64,000 nt of DNA from an uncultured Roseibium sp. (lineage in GTDB: Bacteria; Pseudomonadota; Alphaproteobacteria; Rhizobiales; Stappiaceae). Positions 48,550 through 58,263 of the stretch are shown one piece after another (positions within the stretch are counted from its first letter, which is position 1; the number at the start of each line of letters is the position of its first letter). The stretch lies in assembly GCF_963669205.1 (NCBI RefSeq), contig NZ_OY769915.1:6280501-6344500 (forward strand). The letters are read 5' to 3'. Under the pieces are notes generated by a model. The model saw only the letters and a list, made by a program, of their open reading frames with translations. It did no database searches and had not been told where the DNA came from. Made by a program: the position numbers and the translations under genes.

Positions 48550-49497
48550 TCAGGCGCCATACCGGCTGGCATCAGCGCCGTAGTAATTCACGTAACGCGT
48601 ATTGAGATGCGTTACGGGCACGATGATGAGCACGTCCGTGGTGCCGAACTGCTGATCGACCACCGCGCCATCGCCGATGAAGGCGCCAAGACGCAGATAA
48701 CCCTTCACCAGCGGCGGAAGCGCGCGCAGCGCTGCCCGCGCATCGACGGCGTCGGCGGCCATGCGGTTCATTTCAACATAGCGGTCCGGCACGGCCCGAA
48801 CACGCCATTCTTCCGGCGCGCGGGCATTGTGGTGCAGAAAGGAGAGCCGTTCGGCCAGCGCATCGGGATCGGTGCCAGCGATGGAGGCGCAGCCGAGCAG
48901 GACGTCGATCTTGTGGCGTAGGACATAGGACCATATTCCATGCCAGAGCAGTTCGACCGTCTTCTTGTTGCGATACGGTTTGAGCACGCAGGAGCGCCCC
49001 AGTTCCAGAAAGCGTTTGTCCGGATTGGCGTCGACAAGTTTCCGTATGTCGAACTCGCCCGCCGTGTAGAAGCCGCTGTGCTGATCCGCGACTTCCTGGC
49101 GCAGGAGGCGATAGGTTCCGACGATTTCCGGCTTCAGCCGGCCGAGCTTGTTGCGCTTCAGGGAGGCGTGGTCGACGACAAGCAGATGGTCGCAATAGGC
49201 ATCGAAGGGGTCCGTATCGCGGCGGGTTGCCAGCGTATGCGCGTCCGCGATTGCCGACATTTCCTCGTAGAACACGTCATAGCGCAGCCGTTGCGCCTTC
49301 CTGACTTCCTTGAAGTTCCGGGCCAGCCGGACTTCGAGCGATCCGATGCGCCCGAGCGTGTCTCCGGTTTTGAGGGGTGCCCGCTGCGGATGCGAAGGAC
49401 GGGCGGCGCCCGCCGTCGGTGACCCGGTCCGAAATCCGGGCGTGAACCTGCGTACGAGCTTCCTCGGAGAAAACAGTCCCTGCCGCATCATCGACAT
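48550..49497 (-). CDS. olsB: L-ornithine N(alpha)-acyltransferase OlsB
   Basis: A 315-residue GNAT-fold acyltransferase of the OlsB/haemolysin family, which transfers a 3-hydroxyacyl group from ACP to ornithine in ornithine-lipid synthesis. Family features are LRYDVFYEEMSA, DPFDAYCDHLLVVD, RKLVDANPDKRFLELGRSCVLKPYRNKKTVELLWHGI-type segments and GCASIAGTDP. ATG 49497 is chosen over 49512. olsA is not adjacent. Ornithine lipids replace phospholipids under phosphate limitation in rhizobia. Confidence 0.88.
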   Translation of the reverse strand: MSMMRQGLFSPRKLVRRFTPGFRTGSPTAGAARPSHPQRAPLKTGDTLGRIGSLEVRLARNFKEVRKAQRLRYDVFYEEMSAIADAHTLATRRDTDPFDAYCDHLLVVDHASLKRNKLGRLKPEIVGTYRLLRQEVADQHSGFYTAGEFDIRKLVDANPDKRFLELGRSCVLKPYRNKKTVELLWHGIWSYVLRHKIDVLLGCASIAGTDPDALAERLSFLHHNARAPEEWRVRAVPDRYVEMNRMAADAVDARAALRALPPLVKGYLRLGAFIGDGAVVDQQFGTTDVLIIVPVTHLNTRYVNYYGADASRYGA

Positions 49498-49782
49498 TCC
49501 ACCCTCTTGCATTCCGTTCTGGCACTCTAACGAGAATTCACAGGTTAAGGCCTGTCTTTAATGTGTTGTTTTCTTCGCCGGAGTACAAACCCCGTCGCTG
49601 TTCAGCGCGCGTTGACCGTGCCGTAGAACACATTATTCCGACAACCGCATGACACCCGGGTTTTTCCGGCAAACCTGCCGCATCCAGCTTAACTTAATCC
49701 GGGAATTTTGTGAAATTTCCCGCGGGATGACGGCGAATCGGTCCAGGCCTCAACCGTTGTTCACCCGTTCCGGCTCATCCCG

Positions 49783-52185
49783 TCAGTCGCGGTTAATCGC
49801 GACCAGCGCCTCGGAGATCGATTCCACCGTGAGCGGCTTGGTCAGATATCCCGCGGCGCCGGCCTTTGCGGCCTTGTCGCGTGCGTCCTGCATCACGTCG
49901 GCAGTGACCATCAGGACAGGCACCGGCTTTTGACCGAGATCCCGCTCGTGCACGCGAATTTGCCGAGTGGCTTCGAAACCGTCCAGCCCCGGCATGTGCA
50001 GATCCATCAGAATGGCATCGAACCGCTCTCTGGCCGCTTCTTCGACGGCTTTTTCACCGTCGACGACCATAACCGGAATATGCCCGAGCTTTCGCAGCAG
50101 CGCTTCGCTCAGAAGGCGGTTGATATCGTTGTCCTCCGCAACGAGCAGCCGGAGCGGGCGGGCTGGAGCATTGAAGTTTCGTATTGTCGAATGACTGTCC
50201 ACCGTTTCGGCGCTGGCGTCCCAGGCAAAATCATCAGTCTCGTCGGCAAGCAAACCTGAAAAAATCTGGATCAGCGTCTCTATGCGCACGGGCCGGATCA
50301 GATAGGCGGCGTAACCGGCCGAGCGCAGCTGCACCAGCCTGTCGCGTTCAGCGGGCGAAATCAGCACGATTGCCGGCGCGTCACACCCGGTCAGGCGTGC
50401 GGATGCAAGCCAGCCGCCCGCGTCCGAAACCGCCGCGTTGTCGACAACGATAAGGTCCGCATCTGCAAGCGTGAGTTCCAGGTCGACGCTTCCGGGAACT
50501 TCAATGGAGACGCTTGCCGCGTGAAACTCGAGTCGCTTCGCCAGCAGCGGACATTCGATGCGGCTGCCGCTGACAAAGACGATCTTCTTGTCCTTGAAGC
50601 TGTCGAGGCGCGGGTCGGTTTCAGCAGTGAGATCTTCAGGGATCGGCAGGGACACCTTGAAATGTCCACCGCCCCAGCCTGACGGCCGCGCCGTGATGGC
50701 GCCGCCCATCAGACCTGCAAGCCGCTGCGCGATCGCGAGTCCAAGTCCTGTTCCGCCAAATTTCCGCGCCGGTCCGTGGTCCACCTGTTCAAATTCCTGG
50801 AAGATGCGGTCCGCCTCGGCGGCATTGAACCCGATGCCGGTGTCATGCACATCGATATCCAGGTAGGTGGAACCGCAAGGGTCGCTTCGTCCGGTCACTT
50901 CAACGGAAATGCCGCCCTCGTCGGTGAACTTGATGCCGTTTCCGATCAGGTTGAACAGGATCTGACGGACCCTCGTCGCGTCGAGCGTCACGGTTGCCGG
51001 CAGGCGCGGATCGAGCATCGTACCGATTTCAAGGCCTTTGGCATGTGCTTTCGGTGCCAGCAGTTCAACGACGCTTTCCGCAAGCGTCCCGACCTTGACC
51101 GGCGCGTTCTGGATTTCGAGTTTTCCGGCTTCGACCTTCGAAAAGTCGAGCACTTCGTCTATCAGGAGAAGCAGGGTTTCGCCGGATGTTTCCAGGGCCT
51201 CGATATAGGCGGCCTGCTCCTTCGTGAGTCGTGTGTCCCTGAGCAGCGATGCCATGCCGAGAATGCCGTTGAGCGGCGTGCGGATCTCATGGCTGACAGT
51301 CGCCAGAAAGCGGGACTTGGCCTCGTTCGAGTTTTCCGCCGACTGACGCGCGGCCAGCAGCTCTTCCTCGATGAGCCGCCGTTCGGTGACGTCGCGCAGC
51401 ACCGTCTGGACCAGTTGCCTGTCGGTGGCCGTGTCCCGGACGGGGATATCGATGCGCGAGAACCAGCGCGGTCCTTGCGCTGTTTGAATATGCAGATCCT
51501 GAAAGGTCGTTCTTCCCGAAAGGTTCAATTCGGACGGGGCCTGCTCGCGGACGCCGTCAGTGTCGATCAGCGGCAATTTCATGGCCCTGCCGGGGATGAG
51601 ATCGTGCATGTCTCCGAACACGTCCTCTGCGGCGGAATTGACATACTGGATGATGCCCTCGGCGTCACGCCGTACGACCACGTCCCCGAGCGTGGCAAGA
51701 ATACTTGCGTGCCGTTCGTCGGATTCCCCCAGTTCCCAGGCCTTGTCTTCCAGTTCCTCGATCCGCGCCATCAGGCGTCTGATCTTGGCGTCCTTCGACT
51801 GGACCGCCGCAACGGACCGGTGCATGTCGTCGGCGAACATGCGCCAGAGCGCCAGCCCGCCAGCAAAAAAGGCAAGGCCGACCCCCAGAAATCGCGTGAG
51901 GCCGTCGCCGGCAACCAGGAATAGAGAGGCCCCGAGGCCCAGGACAAGACCGGCGACGGCCAGATGTTGAAGGGCCTTGGCCGGCGCAGAGACAGGCTTG
52001 TCGGTTGCGCGGCGGCCGGGTCCGACATCGGGTCCGGATATGTCCGGGAAGGCTTCGATCGCGCTCGGGTCTGGCGCGGCTTCGTCCGGAAGCACGCGGC
52101 GGTTGCCGGAAATGCGCGATGTCTGCTCTGTTTCCAGGGGGGCGGCTTCAGCGCTTTCGGTCCGGTTGCCGGTCTGACGTGCCAA
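49783..52185 (-). CDS. Hybrid sensor histidine kinase with a degenerate and a true receiver domain
   Basis: An 800-residue kinase. Two transmembrane helices lie at about 75-92 and 97-117, then a short coiled coil and a PAS domain (about 158-270). HisKA has H299 (TVSHEIRTPLNG), and the ATPase carries LGLAIAQRL. Residues about 530-650 look like a receiver fold without the full acidic pocket (a pseudoreceiver). The C-terminal receiver (678-800) has phosphoacceptor D728 (LMDLHMPGLDG), the acidic pair ED and the TKP lysine. Architecture resembles ArcB/CckA-like hybrids; the partner is unknown. It is a single gene between olsB and trpS. Confidence 0.92.
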   Translation of the reverse strand: MARQTGNRTESAEAAPLETEQTSRISGNRRVLPDEAAPDPSAIEAFPDISGPDVGPGRRATDKPVSAPAKALQHLAVAGLVLGLGASLFLVAGDGLTRFLGVGLAFFAGGLALWRMFADDMHRSVAAVQSKDAKIRRLMARIEELEDKAWELGESDERHASILATLGDVVVRRDAEGIIQYVNSAAEDVFGDMHDLIPGRAMKLPLIDTDGVREQAPSELNLSGRTTFQDLHIQTAQGPRWFSRIDIPVRDTATDRQLVQTVLRDVTERRLIEEELLAARQSAENSNEAKSRFLATVSHEIRTPLNGILGMASLLRDTRLTKEQAAYIEALETSGETLLLLIDEVLDFSKVEAGKLEIQNAPVKVGTLAESVVELLAPKAHAKGLEIGTMLDPRLPATVTLDATRVRQILFNLIGNGIKFTDEGGISVEVTGRSDPCGSTYLDIDVHDTGIGFNAAEADRIFQEFEQVDHGPARKFGGTGLGLAIAQRLAGLMGGAITARPSGWGGGHFKVSLPIPEDLTAETDPRLDSFKDKKIVFVSGSRIECPLLAKRLEFHAASVSIEVPGSVDLELTLADADLIVVDNAAVSDAGGWLASARLTGCDAPAIVLISPAERDRLVQLRSAGYAAYLIRPVRIETLIQIFSGLLADETDDFAWDASAETVDSHSTIRNFNAPARPLRLLVAEDNDINRLLSEALLRKLGHIPVMVVDGEKAVEEAARERFDAILMDLHMPGLDGFEATRQIRVHERDLGQKPVPVLMVTADVMQDARDKAAKAGAAGYLTKPLTVESISEALVAINRD

Positions 52186-52338
52186 GGGACGGTCTCTCCA
52201 AATGGGTCAATCCCGGGAGAGTGCAGCTTAAACTTTTAGAAACCGTTTCACTGAGCGGATGCGGCGTGGAATTCCGGCACGCTGCGGAAGCACCTCGGCG
52301 CGGAGGGGCAAGTGGCCTGAATGGCTCTGCCTGGACGG

Positions 52339-52376
52339 AAAAATGCCTTGCCCCGCCGGTTCATGCGGGGCAAGGC
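52339..52376 (-). terminator. Rho-independent terminator after trpS
   Basis: On the minus strand, GCCTTGCCCCGC / GCGGGGCAAGGC (52345-52376) is a perfect 12-bp stem with an 8-base loop, followed by ATTTTT. It lies just after the trpS stop. Confidence 0.88.
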
Positions 52377-52382
52377 GAGGAT

Positions 52383-53462
52383 TTATCTGACGTCCAGAAA
52401 GCCGATGATCTTGCGAACGTCTTTCAGCACCGGCTCGGCAATGGCGGATGCCTTTTCGGCGCCCGTCTTCAGGACCGAATCGATCTGGGCCTTGTCATCC
52501 ATCAGCCGCCGCATTTCGTCCGTCATCGGCGACAGCTTGCCGACGGCAAGGTCCGACAGGGCCGGTTTGAAGGTCGAGAACTGCTGGCCGCCGAAATCCT
52601 TCAAAACGTCTTCCTTTGAGGAGCCGTTCAGCGCCGCGAAGATCCCGACGAGATTGTCCGCTTCCGGGCGGTTCTCAAGACCGTCGACTTCGCTCGGCAG
52701 GGCATCCGGGTCCGTTTTTGCCTTCCGGACCTTTCGGGCGATCGTGTCGGCATCATCGGTCAGGTTGATGCGCGACAGGTCCGAGGGGTCGGACTTGGAC
52801 ATCTTCTTGGTGCCGTCGCGCAGGGACATGATCCGTGTCGCCGGCCCGGCGATCATCGGTTCCGTCAGGGGGAAGTACAGCTGCTCGGGCAACTCGGGAG
52901 ACGGTGTTGGATTGGGAACGCCGATGCCGAGTTCCTTGATCCGGTCGCCGAAGTCGTTGTTGAACTTCGCTGCAATGTCCCGTGTCAGTTCAAGGTGCTG
53001 CTTCTGATCGTCGCCAACCGGAACATGCGTTGCACGGTAGGCGAGGATGTCGGCGGCCATCAGGTTCGGATAGGCGAACAGTCCGACGGAAGCGTTTTCC
53101 TTGTTCTTCCCGGCCTTTTCCTTGAACTGCGTCATCCGGTTGAGCCAGCCGATACGGGCGACACAGTTGAAGATCCATGCCAGTTCGGCGTGTTCGCGCA
53201 CCTGCGACTGGTTGAAGATGATCGACTTGTCCGGATCGATACCGGCTGCCATGTAGGCGGCGGTCACTTCGCGCGTTGCATTGCTGAGTTCTTCCGGATC
53301 CGGGAACCCGGCCGTGATGGCGTGGGAATCGACAACGCAGAAAATCGTCGGCATCTGGTCCTGCAGCGGAACCCAGCGGGAAACCGCGCCAAGGTAATTG
53401 CCAAGGTGGAGATTGCCGGTTGGCTGGACGCCGGAAAAGACACGGGGCTGGAACGCCGTCAT
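52383..53462 (-). CDS. trpS: Tryptophanyl-tRNA synthetase
   Basis: A 359-residue class I synthetase. The HIGH-type motif is PTGNLHLGNYLG near the N-terminus and the KMSKS loop is KKMSKSDPS. Helical anticodon-binding C-terminus. ATG 53462 (MTAFQPRVFSG) has AAAGGGA upstream. It follows murJ on the same strand and is closed by a strong terminator. Confidence 0.96.
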   Translation of the reverse strand: MTAFQPRVFSGVQPTGNLHLGNYLGAVSRWVPLQDQMPTIFCVVDSHAITAGFPDPEELSNATREVTAAYMAAGIDPDKSIIFNQSQVREHAELAWIFNCVARIGWLNRMTQFKEKAGKNKENASVGLFAYPNLMAADILAYRATHVPVGDDQKQHLELTRDIAAKFNNDFGDRIKELGIGVPNPTPSPELPEQLYFPLTEPMIAGPATRIMSLRDGTKKMSKSDPSDLSRINLTDDADTIARKVRKAKTDPDALPSEVDGLENRPEADNLVGIFAALNGSSKEDVLKDFGGQQFSTFKPALSDLAVGKLSPMTDEMRRLMDDKAQIDSVLKTGAEKASAIAEPVLKDVRKIIGFLDVR

Positions 53463-53582
53463 TCTGAATCCCTTTATTGGTGCGGCCGGTTGGAAGGGCG
53501 CTGTGAAACTTTGGGCGCGCCGGGTGTAAGCCTGCGGGGCCAAGGATGCAAGCGCTATTGCGCGATAATCGCTGATTGCCCG

Positions 53583-55145
53583 TCAGGTGTTGCGCCGCGT
53601 CAACGTCCGGAACATGCCGATGAGATCCGCGCCGCCGCTCAGCTGTGCGAATACGGCAAAGGTTACCACACCGGTCAGCACGAGGAGGCCAAGGCTTGCC
53701 GCCCGGACGATCAGCCAGGTTCCGCGGAGCGACGGTTCGAGCACGATGGCGGCGAAGTGAATGGCCACACCCATCAGGAGGCTCGCGACCAGCACCAGGA
53801 CCAGCCGCCGCAAAAGCGCGAAATCGGGGACGAAATGACCGCGTTTGTAAAGCACGACGATCAGCAATCCCGTGTTGACCCAGCCCGCGATCGTCGTCGC
53901 AAGGGCAATGCCGACATGCTTGAAGACCGGAAACAGGGCAAGGGACAGGCAGACATTCACGGCCATGCCGACAGCGGCGAACTTCATCGGCGTTTTCGTG
54001 TCCTCGCGCGCGAAATAGCCGGGCGAGAAAACCTTGTTGAGCACAAATGCCGGCAGGCCGAAGGAAAACGCCATCAGTGCGGCGGCGGTCCCGTCGACGG
54101 CAGCAGCGTCGAACCGCACGCGCTGGAACAGAACGGACACGATCTCATGGGGAACCACGGCCAGCGCGACGGCGGCGGGCAGCGTCAGAACCAGGGAGAT
54201 TTCAAGCGCGCGGTTGAGGCTCACCTGGTAGGCGCCGACTTCGCCGGCCCGCAATTGGCGGGTCAGGCTGGGCAGCAGGACGACACCGATACCGATGCCG
54301 ATCACGCCGAGTGGCAACTGGTAGAGCCGGTCGGCGAAATAGAGCATCGCGTTCGCACCGTCCTGCAGCGAGGCGATGATTGTTCCGACCGCGATATTCA
54401 GCTGGGTGACGCCCCCCGCAATGATCCCGGGAATCCCGAGAACGAGCAGGCGTCTAGCGGATTTCGTGTAGCGTGGCCGGAAAACCGGGATCCTGAAGCC
54501 GAGCCGTTTCAGGTCGGCAACGACCACCAGCAGCTGGACGATCCCGCCGAAGGTAACGCCCGCACTCAGGATGATACCGAGCTCCGTGTTGTCCTCCACA
54601 CCAGCGACCAGAACGCTGCCGAGAACGATGCTCATGACCACGTTCAGCATGACCGGCGCGAAGGCGGCGGCGGCAAAGCGCTGATAGGTGTTCAGGATCC
54701 CTGCCAGAAAGGCAAGCAGCGACATGAAAATCAGGTAGGGAAAGGCGATCCGTGCCATCAGGACGGTCAGGTCGAACTTGGCACTGTCGCCGCTGAAACC
54801 CGGCGCCAGCCCCAGGACCACGAACGGCATGAAGATCTGTGCAACCGCCGTCAGGGCCAGCAGGCAGAACAGCAGCGCCGCACCGATTTCCCCTGCAAAG
54901 CGCCGCGCGCCTTCATCGCCGTCCTCTTCGACCGCCCGGCCGAACAGGGGAATGAAGGCGGAGTTGAAGGCGCCTTCCGCAAACAGCCTGCGAAACAGGT
55001 TGGGCAGACGGAAGGCCACCGCAAAGGCATCGGCAACGGGCCCGGTCCCGACCGCTGCGGCAAGCAGCACGTCCCGCACGAAGCCGAGCACCCGGCTCAG
55101 CATGGTCGCGCCACCGACCGTGGTGAAGTTGCGGACAAGGCTCAT
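53583..55145 (-). CDS. murJ: Lipid II flippase MurJ
   Basis: A 520-residue MATE-like flippase with about 14 transmembrane helices. The N-terminus FTTVGGATMLSRVLGFVRDVLLAA is the family signature; AFRLPNLFRRLFAEGAFNSAFIPLF has the essential arginines and acidic residue of TM1-2. It moves lipid II across the inner membrane. It lies between glnD and trpS, the usual alphaproteobacterial order, with 32 bp to glnD. Confidence 0.96.
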   Translation of the reverse strand: MSLVRNFTTVGGATMLSRVLGFVRDVLLAAAVGTGPVADAFAVAFRLPNLFRRLFAEGAFNSAFIPLFGRAVEEDGDEGARRFAGEIGAALLFCLLALTAVAQIFMPFVVLGLAPGFSGDSAKFDLTVLMARIAFPYLIFMSLLAFLAGILNTYQRFAAAAFAPVMLNVVMSIVLGSVLVAGVEDNTELGIILSAGVTFGGIVQLLVVVADLKRLGFRIPVFRPRYTKSARRLLVLGIPGIIAGGVTQLNIAVGTIIASLQDGANAMLYFADRLYQLPLGVIGIGIGVVLLPSLTRQLRAGEVGAYQVSLNRALEISLVLTLPAAVALAVVPHEIVSVLFQRVRFDAAAVDGTAAALMAFSFGLPAFVLNKVFSPGYFAREDTKTPMKFAAVGMAVNVCLSLALFPVFKHVGIALATTIAGWVNTGLLIVVLYKRGHFVPDFALLRRLVLVLVASLLMGVAIHFAAIVLEPSLRGTWLIVRAASLGLLVLTGVVTFAVFAQLSGGADLIGMFRTLTRRNT

Positions 55146-55177
55146 TCAGTCAGCACTCCCGGGAAGAAATCCGACAT

Positions 55178-58012
55178 CTAGGAAGCCTGACGCTGGACTT
55201 TGCGGGAGACAGGCGCGGCCGGATCCAGTTCCAGACGGCCCTTGACGGCATCGGTGAGGCGTTCGCGGATGATTTCCTGGCGCCCGATATTGGAGATTTT
55301 CTGGCCCGTCAGATCGGTCACGTAGAAGACGTCGACTGCCTTTTCGCCGAAGGTCGAGATGTGGGCAGAGCCGATATTGAGATTGAGCGTCGCGATGGAG
55401 CGCGTCAGGTCATACAGCAGTCCGGGCCTGTCGAGGCCGGAAATCTCCAGAACGGTGTATTCGTCCGAGAGCGCGTTGTTGACCAGGATCTCGGTCGCCA
55501 CCTTGAAGGCCTTCACACGGCTTTTCATCGTGTTTTTCTTGGTCACCGGTTCCGGAAGACGCTCATCGCCCCTGAGAGTCGTCCGGATCAGCCGGGTGAT
55601 CCGCTCGCCCCGGCGGCGTTCATCGTCGTCGTCGGGCAGCTCGCGCCCGATGAAGATCGTGTCCAGCGCAAACCCGTCCGTGGTCGTGTCGATCTGCGCG
55701 TCGACGATATTGGCGCCCGTCGAGAAGCAGGCACCGGCAATGATCGACAGGAGGCGCGGGTGATCGGGCGCCATGATGTTGAGCTCGGTCACGCCTTCGA
55801 AGGCGCGCGGGATGACATCGAAGGCGAGCCGCTTGCCGCCCTTGTCCGCCTTGCGCAGAAGTTCGGCGTGTGTCAGCAACCGCTCGGGCTCGGTTCTCAG
55901 CCAGTAGGCCGGGTAATGCCGCTTGAGATAGGCGGTCCTGTCCTTCTTGCTCCAGTGATCCAGCTTGGCCACGAGGTCGTTCTTGGCCGACTCGACGGCC
56001 TCCTTGTGAGACATTTTCGAATGCCCGCCGGAAAGGTGTGGCTCCGTCGCGTAGAACAGCGTCCTCAGAAGCTGTCCTTTCCAGCCGTTGAAGACACCGG
56101 GACCGACGGCGCGAATGTCTGCGACGGTCAGGATCAGCAGCATCTTAAGCCGCTCGAGCGATTGAACGGTCTGGGCGAAATCCGTGATGGTCTTGCGGTC
56201 GTTCAGGTCTCGCGACTGGGCGATCGTGCTCATGTCGAGATGATGCTCGATCAGCCATGCGACCGTTTCGGTCTCCGCCTCATTCAACCCGAAACGCGGA
56301 CAGATCTTGCGGGCAACCCGTGCACCGGCGGCGGAATGGTCCTCCGGGCGGCCTTTCGCGATATCGTGCAGGAACATCGCCACGTAGAGCACCTTGCGGT
56401 TCTGCAGCGTCAGGATCAGGTCCGTCGACAACGGGTGATCTTCGCCGGAATTCCCCCGCTCGATTTCCGCCAGCACCCCGATGGACCGGATCAGATGCTC
56501 GTCGACGGTATAGTGGTGATACATGTTGAACTGCATCATGGCGACGACCTTGCCGAAATCGGGAACGAATCTGCCCAGGACCCCGGTCTCGTTCATCTTG
56601 CGCAGGATCGTTTCCGGCTTGTTGCGCGACGTCAGGATCGACAGGAACAGCCTGTTTGCCTCCGGATCGTTCCTGAGGCTGCTGTCGACCAGCTTGAGCG
56701 AATGCCGGATCAGCCGGGTCAGCTTGGGATGCAGGTTGTAGTCATGCTTGTCCGCGAGCTGGAACACTCTGAGGAGATTGGCGGGTGCGGTTTCGAAGAT
56801 CTTGTCGTTGGTGACGTTCAGCCGGTTGTTTTCGACGATGAAGCCGGGCGCACCCTTGACCGGTTTGACGGAATCGGTGACGCGTCCGCTGCGCAGGCGG
56901 CGCATCATGCCGGAAAAGCCTTTCCCGCGCGGCTCCTTGACGTGCTCTTCCTCGAGCGCTGCGCAAATGATGCGGGTCAGGTCGCCGACATCCTTGGCGA
57001 CAAGGAAGTAGTGCTTCATGAAGCGTTCCACGTCGCGCATGCCCGGGTGCTGGGTGTAGCCGAGCCGGATCGCGATCTCGCGCTGGAACTCGAACGCCAG
57101 CCTTTCCTCGGGGCGTCCGGTCAGGAAATGCAGGTGGCAGCGCACCGCCCAGAGAAAATCCTCCGACTTTGCGAACCGGGCGAATTCGGACCGTGTCAGG
57201 ACACCTTTCTTGACCAGCTCCGACTGCTTGTCGACGCGGTAGTGATACTTGGCGATCCAGAAAAGCGTGTTGAGATCGCGAAGCCCGCCTTTTCCTTCCT
57301 TGATGTTGGGTTCGACCAGATAGCGCGATGTTCCCTGGCGCCGGTGCCGTTCGTCGCGCTCCAGCAGTTTCGCCGCGATGAATTCGGAGCTGGTTCCGTT
57401 CACGACATCCGTGCTGAAACGCTTGATCAGATCTTCGAAAAGGGGGGCGTCGCCCCAGATGTGCCGCGCTTCCAGGACCGCCGTGCGGATCGTCATGTCC
57501 GATCTGCTGAGCCGGATGCACTCGTCGATGTTCCGGGTCGCGTGTCCGACCTTGAAGCCCAGATCCCAGAGCATGTAAAGGATGTACTCGACGACCTGCT
57601 CGCCCCACGGGGTCTGCTTGTAGGGCAGGATGAACAGCAGATCGATATCCGACCCCGGAGCGAGCGTGCCGCGCCCGTATCCGCCGACGGCGGCCACCGA
57701 CATCCGCTCGGCTGCGGACGGGTTCTTGACCCGGTAGACATGCGAAACGGCGAAGTCGTAGATCACCCGGATCAGCTCGTCCTGAACGTGCGAGAGGCGG
57801 GCCGCGCACAGCAGGCCGCCGCCGTCTTCGTTCAGTCTTTCCTGGACGCGGTCGCGTGCCGTCTTCACCTCCGTCTTCAGGAGGCTCAGCACGGCCGATC
57901 TGACCTTGCTGTCCGATCCGTCGCCGTCGTGATCGCTCGTGAGTGCCTTCAGGCGGGATCGAAGGTCGTCCGCATCGATCAGTCCGGCGAGTTCTTCCTG
58001 GCTGGCATGCAT
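55178..58012 (-). CDS. glnD: [Protein-PII] uridylyltransferase GlnD
   Basis: A 944-residue nitrogen sensor that adds and removes UMP on PII. The nucleotidyltransferase domain has GSDIDLLF (120-127). A PII-UTase linker follows. The HD domain contains HDIAKGRPEDHS near residue 550, and the C-terminus has two ACT domains that bind glutamine (about 735-810 and 845-925). All catalytic motifs are intact. Downstream lie murJ and trpS; the upstream neighbour, often mutS in relatives, is instead the divergent AAA cassette. Confidence 0.97.
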   Translation of the reverse strand: MHASQEELAGLIDADDLRSRLKALTSDHDGDGSDSKVRSAVLSLLKTEVKTARDRVQERLNEDGGGLLCAARLSHVQDELIRVIYDFAVSHVYRVKNPSAAERMSVAAVGGYGRGTLAPGSDIDLLFILPYKQTPWGEQVVEYILYMLWDLGFKVGHATRNIDECIRLSRSDMTIRTAVLEARHIWGDAPLFEDLIKRFSTDVVNGTSSEFIAAKLLERDERHRRQGTSRYLVEPNIKEGKGGLRDLNTLFWIAKYHYRVDKQSELVKKGVLTRSEFARFAKSEDFLWAVRCHLHFLTGRPEERLAFEFQREIAIRLGYTQHPGMRDVERFMKHYFLVAKDVGDLTRIICAALEEEHVKEPRGKGFSGMMRRLRSGRVTDSVKPVKGAPGFIVENNRLNVTNDKIFETAPANLLRVFQLADKHDYNLHPKLTRLIRHSLKLVDSSLRNDPEANRLFLSILTSRNKPETILRKMNETGVLGRFVPDFGKVVAMMQFNMYHHYTVDEHLIRSIGVLAEIERGNSGEDHPLSTDLILTLQNRKVLYVAMFLHDIAKGRPEDHSAAGARVARKICPRFGLNEAETETVAWLIEHHLDMSTIAQSRDLNDRKTITDFAQTVQSLERLKMLLILTVADIRAVGPGVFNGWKGQLLRTLFYATEPHLSGGHSKMSHKEAVESAKNDLVAKLDHWSKKDRTAYLKRHYPAYWLRTEPERLLTHAELLRKADKGGKRLAFDVIPRAFEGVTELNIMAPDHPRLLSIIAGACFSTGANIVDAQIDTTTDGFALDTIFIGRELPDDDDERRRGERITRLIRTTLRGDERLPEPVTKKNTMKSRVKAFKVATEILVNNALSDEYTVLEISGLDRPGLLYDLTRSIATLNLNIGSAHISTFGEKAVDVFYVTDLTGQKISNIGRQEIIRERLTDAVKGRLELDPAAPVSRKVQRQAS

Positions 58013-58263
58013 TGTCTTTTCGGCAATCCGTTCGGCAAATCAGAAGGTCAGGTTGGGTTTCGAGTGCCGGTTATATAGGGATCGCGCCATAAGGACACGT
58101 AAATCTGTGACCCAAGACGGTTGTGCTGATGCAATAAATCTCGGATTGCACTTTTAAATTGAAGTTTCTTTTTACTAAATCGGCGTAAGACACCTCCAGT
58201 TGACCCTTGACGGTCGTCCGGTGGCCCCTGGCATGCTGCAATCTGAAATTGAGGTGCAATCCC
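58013..58263 (+). promoter_or_regulatory. Divergent promoter region of glnD and the AAA cassette
   Basis: A 251-bp gap with no gene. It is more A/T-rich than its surroundings between about 58120 and 58195. A possible -35 TTGCAC (58146-58151) is followed by T-rich sequence with TTTACT at 58171; the spacing (19 bp) is poor. A GAGGTG ribosome site at about 58250 decides the TTG start of the AAA gene. Confidence 0.35.

Noticed and set aside
52995..55181. Very long (728-codon) forward open frame antisense to murJ and trpS
   Set aside because: The product is rich in Gln, Arg, Gly and Glu without domains; it is a by-product of high-GC codon use in the opposite strand.
55361..58078. 905-codon forward open frame antisense to glnD
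   Set aside because: It mirrors glnD throughout; all conserved domains are on the reverse strand.
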